Below, in pieces: positions 15,473-23,747 of a stretch of 64,000 nt of DNA. This DNA is from Myxococcales bacterium (lineage in GTDB: Bacteria > Myxococcota_A > Polyangia > Polyangiales > Ga0077539). The notes under the pieces were generated by a model. It made no database searches, was not told the DNA's origin, and was given only the letters and a program-made list of their open reading frames with translations. How positions within the stretch are numbered: position 1 is the stretch's first letter; each line of letters begins with the position of its first letter. The position numbers were made by a program, and so were the translations under genes. The stretch lies in contig JAEUKI010000003.1 of the NCBI GenBank assembly GCA_016793325.1, forward strand, positions 148,407-212,406. The letters run 5' to 3'.

Positions 15473-16615
15473 TCAGCCCGCCGCTCCGCGGTCCTTGAAG
15501 AGGTGATTGCGCCACTGCGTGGGCAGGTCGAGAAAGCCCTCGGTGTACAGATAGTCGTACATCGCGTCGCAGACGACCGTGCACACGTCCGAGAAAATCT
15601 GCGGATCCGCGACGAACTGCACGGTCTCTTCGCGAAACGTGTCTCGCATCGCGGTCGCGCGCTGCACGATCGGCCCTTGCACGTTGAGCACGAGCCGCTC
15701 GAGGAAGTGCTTCTCGAACACCTCGCGAAACGCCGTGAAGACCTCGGGCGCGAGCTTGTATCCGTGCGGCCGACCGACGCCCACGCGCGACTCTTTGATG
15801 ACGGCCCAGCAGAAGTCTCCGAGGCCAGGCTTGAACTCTTCGAAGAAGAACTTGAGCAGCACCTCGCGGTAGATCCCGAGCAGCGCCTCGAGCTCGGGCG
15901 TCGTGCGCGAGAGAAAATCCATGCGAAGGCCCTTCTCGATCGAGTCGAAGCGAGAGATCGCTTCGCTGAGCACCTTCGGATCCGAGTAGCGCTGCGAGCG
16001 AATCGTCGCGAGGAGCGCGTCGCGGTGCGTCCGCACGGCGAGGTACACAGCTTGGTCCGCGAAGGTCACCGAGAGCGCCGAGCGCGTGTGCGTCGAGAGC
16101 TTGATGTAGAGCGCCGAGTTGAAGAACAGCGTGGTGATCTTGCGCTGGATGTCCTCGATCTTGCGCCGCATGAAGCCCTCGCGGCGGGGCGAGAAGAGCT
16201 TCTCGAGGAGGGCGCGGAGCGTTCCGATCAGCTCGATCGAGACGTCTGTGGCGGGCTCTTGCGCGGGGCTCTGCGCGACGACCTTGATCCCAGCCATCTG
16301 CAGCGACTGAAGCTCGGCCACGACCGCTTCGGTGATCGCGTCGAGCTCGGCGTTGGTCTTCTGTCCTTCGCCGTAATAGACGACCTTTGCTTGGATCTGC
16401 TCGTCGCGGAGGCGCTTGGCCATCGCCGCGAGATCGATCAACGCTTTGGTCGACGACTTGTTGATGAGCGAGCCTCGGTCCGCGGGCGTCCCGGGTTGCG
16501 CGGCCGGAGATGGAAGCGGCGCGGCGACCGAGCCTGTCGTCACGGTCGCGGGAGCTCCCGAGGGGCGAGGCGGAGGAGGCGGCGGTTTGGGAGGGCCGGA
16601 CTTCGTGTCGGTCAC
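15473..16615 (-). CDS. Conserved cytoplasmic protein of unknown function
   Basis: 380 aa from GTG 16615. An alternative ATG at 16717 would add 34 residues of poor character. The first 45 residues are Pro-rich (PPKPPPPPPRPSG) and probably disordered. The rest is alpha-helical with conserved-looking aromatic/charged segments (REVLLKFFFEEFKPGLGDFCW, split by loops) and no signal or membrane helix. No domain is recognised. It immediately precedes the pyrophosphatase gene (9 bp), so shared expression is likely, but no functional link can be read. Confidence 0.6.
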   Translation of the reverse strand: MTDTKSGPPKPPPPPPRPSGAPATVTTGSVAAPLPSPAAQPGTPADRGSLINKSSTKALIDLAAMAKRLRDEQIQAKVVYYGEGQKTNAELDAITEAVVAELQSLQMAGIKVVAQSPAQEPATDVSIELIGTLRALLEKLFSPRREGFMRRKIEDIQRKITTLFFNSALYIKLSTHTRSALSVTFADQAVYLAVRTHRDALLATIRSQRYSDPKVLSEAISRFDSIEKGLRMDFLSRTTPELEALLGIYREVLLKFFFEEFKPGLGDFCWAVIKESRVGVGRPHGYKLAPEVFTAFREVFEKHFLERLVLNVQGPIVQRATAMRDTFREETVQFVADPQIFSDVCTVVCDAMYDYLYTEGFLDLPTQWRNHLFKDRGAAG

Positions 16616-16792
16616 GTCGCCGATGGTGCCAAACACGGGCCCTAGGCCACAACGTCTCTCGCTCGCGTTGTGCGCAATCGCTCGCGCGCCGCTCGGCGTC
16701 GAGCCCGCGTCGCGCATGTTGCGTTTTCGTAGAGATTTTCCAGGAGAATGCGGCGTGTGCGCGGGCTTTTCAACGACGGCGCTGCGCTCGGA

Positions 16793-17287
16793 TCAGCCGG
16801 GAATCGACCGTCGCCCGAGGTCTTCGCGCACTTGCGTCGCGAGCGTCACGAGCGCGGCTTGCGAGACGCCCGCAGCGTGGGCGATGCGCTCGAGCACCGC
16901 GAGCTCTTTGCGATCGAGGCCGTTGGACGCGTACGCGATGGCCGCAGCGAGATAGAGCCCCTCGTCGCCTGCTTTGTGCGCGGCGAGCAGCTCGCCGACG
17001 GCGCGGCATCGCGCGGCCTCGCCTTCGGACTTGCGCAAGTCGATGAGGTCGTCGACGAGCGTGTCGAGGTCTTCGGGCGGCAGGTCGTCGCCGGTGAGCG
17101 TGAGGATCGCGCGCTTGAGCGTGGCGAGCTCGGCGGCGTCGACGGTTCCGTCTGCGGCTGCGACGAGGTAGCCCGCTTCGACGACGGCGTTGAACAGCAG
17201 CGAAGGATCGCCGCCTTCAGCGACGCGACCTTTTCGAAGCGATCGCGCGAGGGGCGCGAGGTGATCGAGAACGGTTCGGAGCGACAT
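16793..17287 (-). CDS. TerB-like (tellurite resistance/DjlA N-domain fold) protein
   Basis: 164 aa, all alpha-helical. The element YLVAAADGTVDAAELATLKRAI repeats the TerB/DjlA pattern of an A-x-ADG turn followed by E-x-x-x-L, and a second half-site appears as AAIAYASNGLDRKELAVLERIA. TerB-type domains bind metal ions through acidic residues and often sit in stress or membrane-associated complexes. The duplicated element fits the internal pseudo-symmetry of the fold. It lies 43 bp downstream of the PBP1A gene's stop-side neighbour on the same strand. Exact function unknown. Confidence 0.7.
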   Translation of the reverse strand: MSLRTVLDHLAPLARSLRKGRVAEGGDPSLLFNAVVEAGYLVAAADGTVDAAELATLKRAILTLTGDDLPPEDLDTLVDDLIDLRKSEGEAARCRAVGELLAAHKAGDEGLYLAAAIAYASNGLDRKELAVLERIAHAAGVSQAALVTLATQVREDLGRRSIPG

Positions 17288-17330
17288 CGCGCAAGCGTGC
17301 CACAGTCTGCGCCCGAAGCGGCGCGCTCGG

Positions 17331-20108
17331 TCACTTGCTGTCGGGCGTCGTGCTCGGCGCGCGGGCGTCGTCGTCGCTGACCGTGGGCGCGGCGGTTTGA
17401 ATGCCCGAGTCCGACGCGCTCGCGTCGGCCGCGCCGGCGTCTTCGTCTTCGATCTCTTCGAGCGGAATTCCTCCGTCGCCCATCGTGAAGAAATTCGAAA
17501 GCGAGCTCGACCCTGCGTCGGACGTGGTGATCGCGATCTGACGAGGCTCGGTTCCGCTCAAGAAGATCTCTTCGAGCGCGTCGGGCTGGCTCGGTCGCGC
17601 GAGCATGCCCGTGCTCGGGTCGACGAACGCCGTGACGATCCCGTCGGGCCTCACGAAATCCACGGCGGGAGGCCGGCGGATGCTCACGTAGTCGCGAACG
17701 AATCGGACCCAAATGGGAAGCGCCGAGCGCGCGCCTTCTTCGCCCGAGCCGAGCGGCTGGCGATCGTCGAAGCCGACCCACACTCCGGCGACGAGGTCCG
17801 CGGTGTAGCCGACGAACCACGCGTCGCGACCGCCGTTGGTCGTACCTGTTTTTCCTGCGATCGGCCTCGCGAGAACGCGCGCGCGCTGCCCGGTTCCTCG
17901 CTCGATCACCGTCGTCAGCATCGACGTCACGAGGTGCGCTTCGGCCGGCGAGAGGACCTGCCGCGACGGAGCGGCTTCGGGCAGCGGGAGCTCGCGTCCG
18001 CCCGGCGCGATGATGCGCGTGACGATCCGCGGCGCGCTGTAGCGCCCGCTCGCCGCCCACGTCGCGTACGCGTTGGTCATCTCGAGCGGCGTCACCGACG
18101 CGACGCCGAGCGCGAGCGAAGGAACGGGCTGAAGTTCAGTGGAGATTCCCACGGCGCGCGCGTGCTCGGCGAGCGCTTGCGGCGTCACGTCGGTCACGAC
18201 TTGCGCGGCGACGATGTTGCGCGATTGCGCGAGCGCTTCGCGGAGCCGCATCGGGGCTTCGGGTCCGAGCGACGCGCTCCGCGCGTGCGACTCTCGAGGG
18301 CACCAGGTCCCGAAGCAACGCGGGTTCGGGTCGAACGTGCTCGCGAGCGTGTAGCGTCGCGTCGAGAGCGCGAGCGAATACAAGAACGGCTTGAACGCGG
18401 ACCCTGGCTGCCGCTGCGCGCGCGACGCGCGATCGAAGCCACCGGCGAGGACGTCGTAGCCGCCGACGAGCGCGCGCACTTCGCGTGTGTTGGGATCGAT
18501 CGCGACGAGCGAGGCTTGTGGGCCGAGCTCGAGGCGCATCGTGGCGGTCGCGTTGGGCATCGCGACGCGGTCGACCGAGACGCGCACGGTGGACCCGTTG
18601 GGCGCGAACTGCGACGGGCTCTCTTCGGAGCGGACGTAGCGCGCGACGCTGTTCCAAGGGATGGTCCCGACGGTGTCGCCGACGCGCACGGTGATCTCGC
18701 CTGTGGTGCGCGCGCTCGGGTCGGGGTCTCGCGTCGACTCGACGATTCCCACATAAATCCTTCCGGGAACGAGCCTTCCGTCCCGCGGCGCGGGCTCGGC
18801 GTCGACGACGTTTCCCGGCCGACCGCGCGCGCGTCGAACGCCCGGCGCGAGCATCGGACCGCGGTAGCCCTGTCGATCATCGAGCTCGCGGAGCCCCGCT
18901 TGTAGCGCGTCGCGCGCCGCGCGCTGAAGGGCGGGATCGATCGTCGTGTGGATCTCGTAGCCGCCCTGACGAACGGCGTTTTCTCCGACGATTTGCAGGA
19001 GAAGCGCGCGCGCGGCGTCGACCGCTTCCGGCGCTGTTCCCTCGTCTTCGGCGACGTCGCGGAGGCGCAGCGGCTCGTTGGCCGCGGCGTCTGCTTGCGC
19101 GCGCGTGATGAACTGCTTGTCCACCATTTGCCCGAGAATCCAGCGCCGACGCTGGAGCGCCGCCTCGGGGTGCGACCTCGGCGAGTACAACACGGGGGAC
19201 TTGGGGGCGCCCGCGAGCAGCGCGCACTCGCCGAGGGTGAGCTCTCGCGCGTGCTTTCCGAAGTAGTACCGAGCGGCCTCTTCGACGCCGTAGCGGCCGT
19301 GACCGAAATTGATGTGATTGAGGTAGAGAAACAGGATCTCGTTCTTGCTGAGCTCGCTCTCGATGCGGCGCGCGAGCACGACCTCGCGGACCTTTCGAGC
19401 GAGCGAGCGCTCGGAGGTGAGCAAGATGTTCTTGATGAGCTGCTGGGTGATCGTGCTCGCGCCTTGCGCGGTCGTTCCGCGGCGGATGTTGACGTAGAGC
19501 GCGCGGAGCATCCCGGGATAGTCGAGCCCGCGGTGGCTGTAGAAGTCCGCGTCCTCCGCGGCGAGCAGCGCCATCACCAAGTTGCGCGGGATCTGCTCGA
19601 CGGGGATCACCGTGCGTCGTTCGGTGAAGAGCTCGGCGAGCACCGTCCCGTCACGGGCGAAGATGCGGGTGGTTTGCGGCGGTCGCCATTGCGCGCGGAG
19701 GTTGTGCACGTCCGGCAAATCGCGGCCGTAGTACACGAAGAGACCCACGATCCCGCCGAGCCCGAGGAGCGCGACGGAGAGCGCGAGCGCGAAGACGCGC
19801 AAGAGCCACACGCGCAGCCCTGTCGGGGCGTCGTCGGTCCCGTCTCGAACGGTGTCCGGGCCGTCCTTCGCGGCCTCATTTCGCCCGGTCGTTCCTGCGC
19901 GCGAGCGCGTTCGCTTGCCGGTCGTCGACGGGCTCGACATGTTCGAAGGCGGCGGCCCCGAAATCGTGGGCGCGTGCTCGTCGATCATCGAGTCGCGCGT
20001 CGGCGGCGTCTCATCGGGAGCGTTGCTTCGTCGCGGCCCGACGGGAACGCGGGGCTTCTGCCCCATCCCGCCCGCGGACTTTCGGCCAGTGTCGTCGTTG
20101 TTCGCCAT
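17331..20108 (-). CDS. mrcA: Penicillin-binding protein 1A (transglycosylase/transpeptidase)
   Basis: 925 aa from ATG 20108. Builds peptidoglycan: a GT51 glycosyltransferase polymerises lipid II and a PBP transpeptidase cross-links it, in the periplasm. A disordered cytoplasmic N-terminus (1-98) precedes one membrane helix at about 100-127. The GT51 region carries EDADFYSHRGLDY and GASTITQQLIKN. The transpeptidase has the three hallmark motifs: SAFK (near 570), SRN, and KTGTT (near 749). The C-terminus (about 850-925) is an acidic, Ser/Asp/Ala-rich tail. The N-terminal extension is long for the family. Divergent from the GNAT gene across a 101-bp promoter region. Confidence 0.95.
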   Translation of the reverse strand: MANNDDTGRKSAGGMGQKPRVPVGPRRSNAPDETPPTRDSMIDEHAPTISGPPPSNMSSPSTTGKRTRSRAGTTGRNEAAKDGPDTVRDGTDDAPTGLRVWLLRVFALALSVALLGLGGIVGLFVYYGRDLPDVHNLRAQWRPPQTTRIFARDGTVLAELFTERRTVIPVEQIPRNLVMALLAAEDADFYSHRGLDYPGMLRALYVNIRRGTTAQGASTITQQLIKNILLTSERSLARKVREVVLARRIESELSKNEILFLYLNHINFGHGRYGVEEAARYYFGKHARELTLGECALLAGAPKSPVLYSPRSHPEAALQRRRWILGQMVDKQFITRAQADAAANEPLRLRDVAEDEGTAPEAVDAARALLLQIVGENAVRQGGYEIHTTIDPALQRAARDALQAGLRELDDRQGYRGPMLAPGVRRARGRPGNVVDAEPAPRDGRLVPGRIYVGIVESTRDPDPSARTTGEITVRVGDTVGTIPWNSVARYVRSEESPSQFAPNGSTVRVSVDRVAMPNATATMRLELGPQASLVAIDPNTREVRALVGGYDVLAGGFDRASRAQRQPGSAFKPFLYSLALSTRRYTLASTFDPNPRCFGTWCPRESHARSASLGPEAPMRLREALAQSRNIVAAQVVTDVTPQALAEHARAVGISTELQPVPSLALGVASVTPLEMTNAYATWAASGRYSAPRIVTRIIAPGGRELPLPEAAPSRQVLSPAEAHLVTSMLTTVIERGTGQRARVLARPIAGKTGTTNGGRDAWFVGYTADLVAGVWVGFDDRQPLGSGEEGARSALPIWVRFVRDYVSIRRPPAVDFVRPDGIVTAFVDPSTGMLARPSQPDALEEIFLSGTEPRQIAITTSDAGSSSLSNFFTMGDGGIPLEEIEDEDAGAADASASDSGIQTAAPTVSDDDARAPSTTPDSK

Positions 20109-20209
20109 GCAAAAGCGTCCGCGCCAGTTCGCGGCGCACCCGAGGTTACTGTGATACGCCCTGAAACGCTCTACACAGCTCGACCCCATCCCTACTCTGG
20201 AGCCACGAA

Positions 20210-20713
20210 ATGTCTGAAGGCGGTCTGAACGACGAGGTTGCCGACTCGATCGTGCGAGAAGCGCGTGAAGAAGACCTCGATGCGGTGAGCGTCCTCGCCG
20301 CGCGCCTCGTGCGCATGCATCACGAGTGGGACCGCGAACGATTCATGCGCGCGGGACCCTCGGTCGAGGCGGGATACCGGCGATTTCTCGCGGGGGAGCT
20401 CACGCAGTCCGCGAGCCTCGTGCTCGTCGCCGTCACGCCCGCCGGACGAATCGTCGGCTACGCGTTCGGTCGTCTCGAGCCGCGCAACTGGGAGATGCTC
20501 ATGGACGACAGCGGCGTGCTTCACGACGTGCTCGTCGACGACTCGGCGCGCAAGGGAGGCATCGGCGCGAAGCTCGTCCTCGGCTTCGTCGAGCGCATGC
20601 GGGCGCGCGGCGCTCAACGCATCGTGCTTCACACGGCCGCGCAAAACACCGCGGGGCAGGCGTTGTTCAAGAAGCTCGGGTTTCGCGTCACGATGCTCGA
20701 AATGACGCTGTGA
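20210..20713 (+). CDS. GNAT family N-acetyltransferase
   Basis: 167 aa. It has the acetyl-CoA binding motif A, VLVDDSARKGGIGAKLV (Arg/Lys-x-x-Gly-x-Gly/Ala type), preceded by a beta-4 strand VLVAVTPAGRIVGYAFGR and followed by the motif B region TAAQNTAGQALFKKLGFR. The fold transfers acetyl from acetyl-CoA to an amine of a small molecule, peptide or antibiotic. The substrate is not predictable. The GLEV-like C-terminus (VTMLEMTL) closes the beta sheet. The gene ends 12 bp before the convergent FKBP gene. Confidence 0.9.
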   Translation: MSEGGLNDEVADSIVREAREEDLDAVSVLAARLVRMHHEWDRERFMRAGPSVEAGYRRFLAGELTQSASLVLVAVTPAGRIVGYAFGRLEPRNWEMLMDDSGVLHDVLVDDSARKGGIGAKLVLGFVERMRARGAQRIVLHTAAQNTAGQALFKKLGFRVTMLEMTL

Positions 20714-20725
20714 GCTTCGGGTGGG

Positions 20726-21271
20726 TCAGTCGACGCCGACGAGGTCGACGACGAAGATGAGCGTCTCGTTGGGGCCGATGTCCGCGCCCGCGCCGCGCTC
20801 GCCGTAGCCGAGGTTCGGCGGGATCACGAGCTGGCGACGGCCGCCGACGCGCATGCCTGCGACGCCCTGATCCCAGCCTGGAATCACCATGCCCGCGCCG
20901 AGCCTGAAGGAGAACGGCTCGCGATTGCGGTCCCACGACGAGTCGAACTTGCGGCCGGTGGACCACGCGACGCCGGTGTACTGCACGCGGACGTTGCGGC
21001 CGCTCGTGGCTTCGGCGCCGGTTCCCACGATGAGGTCGCGCTTCTCGAGGCTCGTCGGGCGCGCGCCGGAGGGAACCGTCACGTTGGGAGGCGTGCTCGG
21101 TGGCGTCGAGGAGCCCTGCGTCGACGTCGAGCTCGACGAGGATGGCTGCGCAGGCGGATCGCTCGGCCACACGACGGGCGGCTCGGGTGGAGCCTTGTTG
21201 CAGCCGCTGGCGAGCGCGAGAGACGAGACGAACAGGGCCACGAACGAGGTACGCACAGTGGTGGTCTCCAT
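20726..21271 (-). CDS. FKBP-type peptidyl-prolyl cis-trans isomerase, lipoprotein
   Basis: 181 aa. A lipoprotein signal peptide ends at ALASGC with the acylated Cys24. A 45-residue Pro/Ser/Thr linker follows, then one FKBP domain (about 75-181). Key features are VRVQYTGVAWSTGRKFDSSWDR, FRLGAGMVIPGWDQGVAGMRVGG (shortened here in two parts: GAGMVIPGWDQGV, RRQLVIPPNLGYG) and the FVVDLVGVD terminus. The enzyme catalyses proline isomerisation during folding of exported proteins and is predicted to be periplasmic or outer-membrane anchored. It is immediately upstream of the tRNA-Ser genes on the same strand. Confidence 0.9.
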   Translation of the reverse strand: METTTVRTSFVALFVSSLALASGCNKAPPEPPVVWPSDPPAQPSSSSSTSTQGSSTPPSTPPNVTVPSGARPTSLEKRDLIVGTGAEATSGRNVRVQYTGVAWSTGRKFDSSWDRNREPFSFRLGAGMVIPGWDQGVAGMRVGGRRQLVIPPNLGYGERGAGADIGPNETLIFVVDLVGVD

Positions 21272-21297
21272 GTCACCCGAAGGCAGTATTTGCGAGG

Positions 21298-21384
21298 CGG
21301 AGAGCTAGGGATTCGAACCCTAGGTACCGTTTCCGGTACACGGCATTTCCAGTGCCGCGCCTTCGACCACTCGGCCAGCTCTCC
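21298..21384 (-). tRNA. tRNA-Ser (anticodon GGA)
   Basis: 87 nt with the long variable arm of class II tRNAs. The acceptor GGAGAGC pairs with GCTCTCC, followed by G73. The anticodon loop is CTGGAAA within a CGGCA/TGCCG stem, and the T loop is GGTTCGAATCC. CCA is not encoded. Confidence 0.95.
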
Positions 21385-21465
21385 AACGAATCAAGCGAAA
21401 CAATCGAAACAACCCAGTCAACCGCCGCATCAACAACTCGGCGAGCGCGCCTCGCAACAGACAAT

Positions 21466-21508
21466 CGCCCCCTCTCGCTTCGTCGGTGGACGACATCGAG
21501 AGAGGGCG
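21466..21508 (-). terminator. Hairpin between the two tRNA-Ser genes
   Basis: CGCCCCCTCTCG (21466-21477) pairs with CGAGAGAGGGCG (21497-21508) over 12 bp with one mismatch, 19-base loop. On the minus strand it lies just after tRNA-Ser(CGA) and is followed by ATTGTCTGTTG. It may terminate or process the upstream tRNA transcript before the second tRNA. Confidence 0.5.
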
Positions 21509-21529
21509 ACCCGTTGCGCGTTGCGCTGG

Positions 21530-21616
21530 CGGAGAGCGAGGGATTCGAACCCCCGGTACCGTTGCCGGTACACCTGATTTCGAGTCAGGCTCCTTCGACC
21601 ACTCGGACAGCTCTCC
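21530..21616 (-). tRNA. tRNA-Ser (anticodon CGA)
   Basis: 87 nt, class II cloverleaf. The acceptor GGAGAGC pairs with GCTCTCC, then G73. The anticodon loop CTCGAAA lies in a CCTGA/TCAGG stem, with a long variable arm GTACCGGCAACGGTAC. CCA is not encoded. It shares acceptor and much of the D arm with the neighbouring tRNA-Ser(GGA). Confidence 0.95.
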
Positions 21617-21692
21617 TGCGGGGAGCGCGGAAACTAACAGACGGATTCGCCTTGTCAACGGGGAGCGCGCACGAGGCACGTTTGTCAGCAAA

Positions 21693-22031
21693 TTACCGGG
21701 CGTACCGCGGTCTCTGGCTGTGCTCGCAGTTGCTCACGCACGAGAACTGATTGAAGTCGCAGCGGCTCTCGCAGTGCGACTGGATGTCTCGCATGTTGGG
21801 CGACCACGCCTGCGGCTCGCAGCCCACCCGGCACGAGTCGTGGGACGGTCGGCAGAACTCGCGGCAGTTGATCTGGACCTGCATCGACGCCTGCACCTGC
21901 ATCTGCGTCGGCGCCGGCTGTTGAACGATCACGACCTCGCGCGTGACGCAGCCCGCAAGGACACAGGCGAACAGCGAGGCGGCGAGCGTCGATCGCGTGG
22001 TGGGCTTCATGGTGGGCGCTTGGACGTTCAT
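21693..22031 (-). CDS. Cysteine-rich lipoprotein with two CX3C-X6-CX3C units
   Basis: 112 aa. A signal peptide ends in the lipobox LAGC, so the mature protein is a lipoprotein. The start at ATG 22031 has an AAAGG site 9 bases upstream. A second ATG at 22010 lacks one. The mature part holds eight cysteines in two identical patterns, CREFCRPSHDSCRVGC and CESRCDFNQFSCVSNC, each Cys-x3-Cys-x6-Cys-x3-Cys, about 20 residues apart. That spacing suggests two disulfide-locked helical hairpins or a metal site. No known family is recognised. Confidence 0.8.
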   Translation of the reverse strand: MNVQAPTMKPTTRSTLAASLFACVLAGCVTREVVIVQQPAPTQMQVQASMQVQINCREFCRPSHDSCRVGCEPQAWSPNMRDIQSHCESRCDFNQFSCVSNCEHSQRPRYAR

Positions 22032-22056
22032 GGGCGTGCTTGCCTTTGACGTACGT

Positions 22057-22728
22057 CTACGCTCCTTCGATCTCCCTCAACAATTGCGCTTCGAACGCGC
22101 GGAGAAACGCCGTCCGCGCTTCGGCGATGGCGCGCGCCGCGTCGGTGTGAAGAACGCCGGGGATCTTGAAGAGCTTCACGGCGAAGTGGTCGAGCGCGAA
22201 GTTCTTGTCGTCGAGCGGGCGGCTCGCGCCGCGCGGGTCCTCGAGGTTGTAGAACGGCCTGCCCATCGACGCGGACGTGGCGAAGCAGCGCGCGGCGCCG
22301 ATGGCTCCGATGGCGTCGAGGCGATCGGCGTCTTGAAGGATCTTGGCGTCGATCGTGGTGGGGGTGATGCCGAGCGAAAACGGGTGCACCGCGATCGCGT
22401 AGCCGACCGAGTCGATGGTGGCGTCGTTCCATCGGTGGTCGCGGAGCAGGTCGCGGGCGCGCTCGCCGCACACTTCGCCCGAGCGCTTGGAGTCCGGGTG
22501 GCCCTTTGGATAGTTGAACAGCTCGTGGAGCCACGCGGACGTGACGGCCACGCGCGGGGCGACGCGTTCGCGCTGGCAGAGCGTGATGGCGGTGCGCGTC
22601 ACGCGGACGACGTGGGCGAGGTCGTGGGCGGCGTCGGCGCCCTCGCAGGCTCGATCGACGGCCGGGGCGAGCGCTTCGAGGTCGCGGTCGAGCTCGGGGT
22701 CGTGCGTCGTGAATGGCAGCGAATTCAC
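22057..22728 (-). CDS. HD-domain metal-dependent phosphohydrolase
   Basis: 223 aa from GTG 22728, which overlaps the upstream stop codon (GTGA). The HD signature is complete: the first His in AHDLAHVVRV, the HD-type pair WLHELFNY (His-Glu here rather than His-Asp), and the distal DADRLDAIGAIGAARC. The YedJ/HDIG-like subfamily hydrolyses nucleotide phosphates or has unassigned substrates in the cytoplasm. In YedJ the second motif is HD, and Glu here is a conservative change that could alter metal preference. Translational coupling to the metallo-hydrolase suggests a common pathway. Confidence 0.85.
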   Translation of the reverse strand: MNSLPFTTHDPELDRDLEALAPAVDRACEGADAAHDLAHVVRVTRTAITLCQRERVAPRVAVTSAWLHELFNYPKGHPDSKRSGEVCGERARDLLRDHRWNDATIDSVGYAIAVHPFSLGITPTTIDAKILQDADRLDAIGAIGAARCFATSASMGRPFYNLEDPRGASRPLDDKNFALDHFAVKLFKIPGVLHTDAARAIAEARTAFLRAFEAQLLREIEGA

Positions 22729-23660
22729 AGGTAGATCGTTTCTCCGACGGCGGGGATCGAGAGGGCGTGCGGGTCGAGCGAGAGGTCGTTCCACACGGTG
22801 CGGATGAAGGCGGGAGGCGCGTCGACGGGCTCGTCGGTGAGGACGAACGTCCCCCAGTGCATCGCGAAGAAGCGCTGCGCGCCGAGGTCGGTGAAGGCCT
22901 TCGCGCTGTCCTCGGGGTTCATGTGTTGGCTCTGCATGAACCAGCGAGGCTCGTAGGCCCCGATCGGCAAGAGCGCGGCGGTCGGCGCGCCGACGCGCTC
23001 GCGAATGAGAGAAAACCCTGAAAAATACGCGGTGTCGCCCGAGTGGTACACGCGGTGGCCGTTGCCCTCGATCACGTAGCCGCCCCAGTGTGATTGATCT
23101 TCGTCCATCAGCGATCGTCGCGACCAGTGCTGCGCGGGAACGAACGTCACCTTCGCCCCACCCACCTCGATCGACTCGAACCACTGGAGCTCGTGGACGC
23201 GCCGAAAGCCTCGCGCGCTGAACCACGCGCCGAGCCCCGCGGGCACGATGAACAGCGGATTCTCTGGTCGCGCAGCGAGCGCGCGAAGCGAAGGCGCGTC
23301 CATGTGATCCATGTGGTTGTGCGTCACGAGCACCGCGTCGAGCGACGGGAGCTCCTCGATGTGCAATCCCGCCGCGACGAGCCTCGGGATCGTGACGGCG
23401 ATCCGATCGAACAACACCGGGTCGATCACGAGCGATGTCCGCGCGAGCTGCACGAGCCACGAGGCGTGTCCGATCCACGTGATCGCGTCACGAGGCGCAC
23501 CTCGAAGGGCGCGTCCGTCGTTGTCGACGCGCGCTGCGGGAGCGCCCTTTCCGATGGGCTTCCACTGCTGCAAACGCTCGAGACGCCACCGAAGCAGACC
23601 GGAGAACGATCGTTGGTGCGGCGCGTCGTCGAGGTTGCGAAACTTCTGCGGCTTGTTCAT
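22725..23660 (-). CDS. Metallo-beta-lactamase fold hydrolase (NAPE-PLD/UlaG-like)
   Basis: 311 aa from ATG 23660. The metal-binding set is visible: TWIGHASWLVQL, then LVTHNHMDHMD (the His-x-His-x-Asp-His motif), HWSRRSLMDEDQSHWGGYV, the bridging Asp in HSGDTAYF, and the last His in AMHWGTFVL. This arrangement matches NAPE-PLD-like and L-ascorbate-6-phosphate lactonase-like zinc hydrolases that cleave phosphodiester or lactone bonds. There is no signal peptide, so it is cytoplasmic or peripheral. It overlaps the HD hydrolase gene and diverges from the sulfatase gene 87 bp away. Confidence 0.88.
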   Translation of the reverse strand: MNKPQKFRNLDDAPHQRSFSGLLRWRLERLQQWKPIGKGAPAARVDNDGRALRGAPRDAITWIGHASWLVQLARTSLVIDPVLFDRIAVTIPRLVAAGLHIEELPSLDAVLVTHNHMDHMDAPSLRALAARPENPLFIVPAGLGAWFSARGFRRVHELQWFESIEVGGAKVTFVPAQHWSRRSLMDEDQSHWGGYVIEGNGHRVYHSGDTAYFSGFSLIRERVGAPTAALLPIGAYEPRWFMQSQHMNPEDSAKAFTDLGAQRFFAMHWGTFVLTDEPVDAPPAFIRTVWNDLSLDPHALSIPAVGETIYL

Positions 23661-23747
23661 TTTTGCACCACTGCCCTTCGCGAGCGTCGACGTTCGTAGC
23701 ACGGAGCGCCCGGGAAAATTCTTTGTCACAATCACCGCTCTGTTTCG

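Noticed and set aside
16616..16717. ATG 16717 start for the unknown gene before ppa
   Set aside because: The extra 34 residues are atypical in composition and GTG 16615 gives a Pro-rich start in a plausible position. Not decisive.
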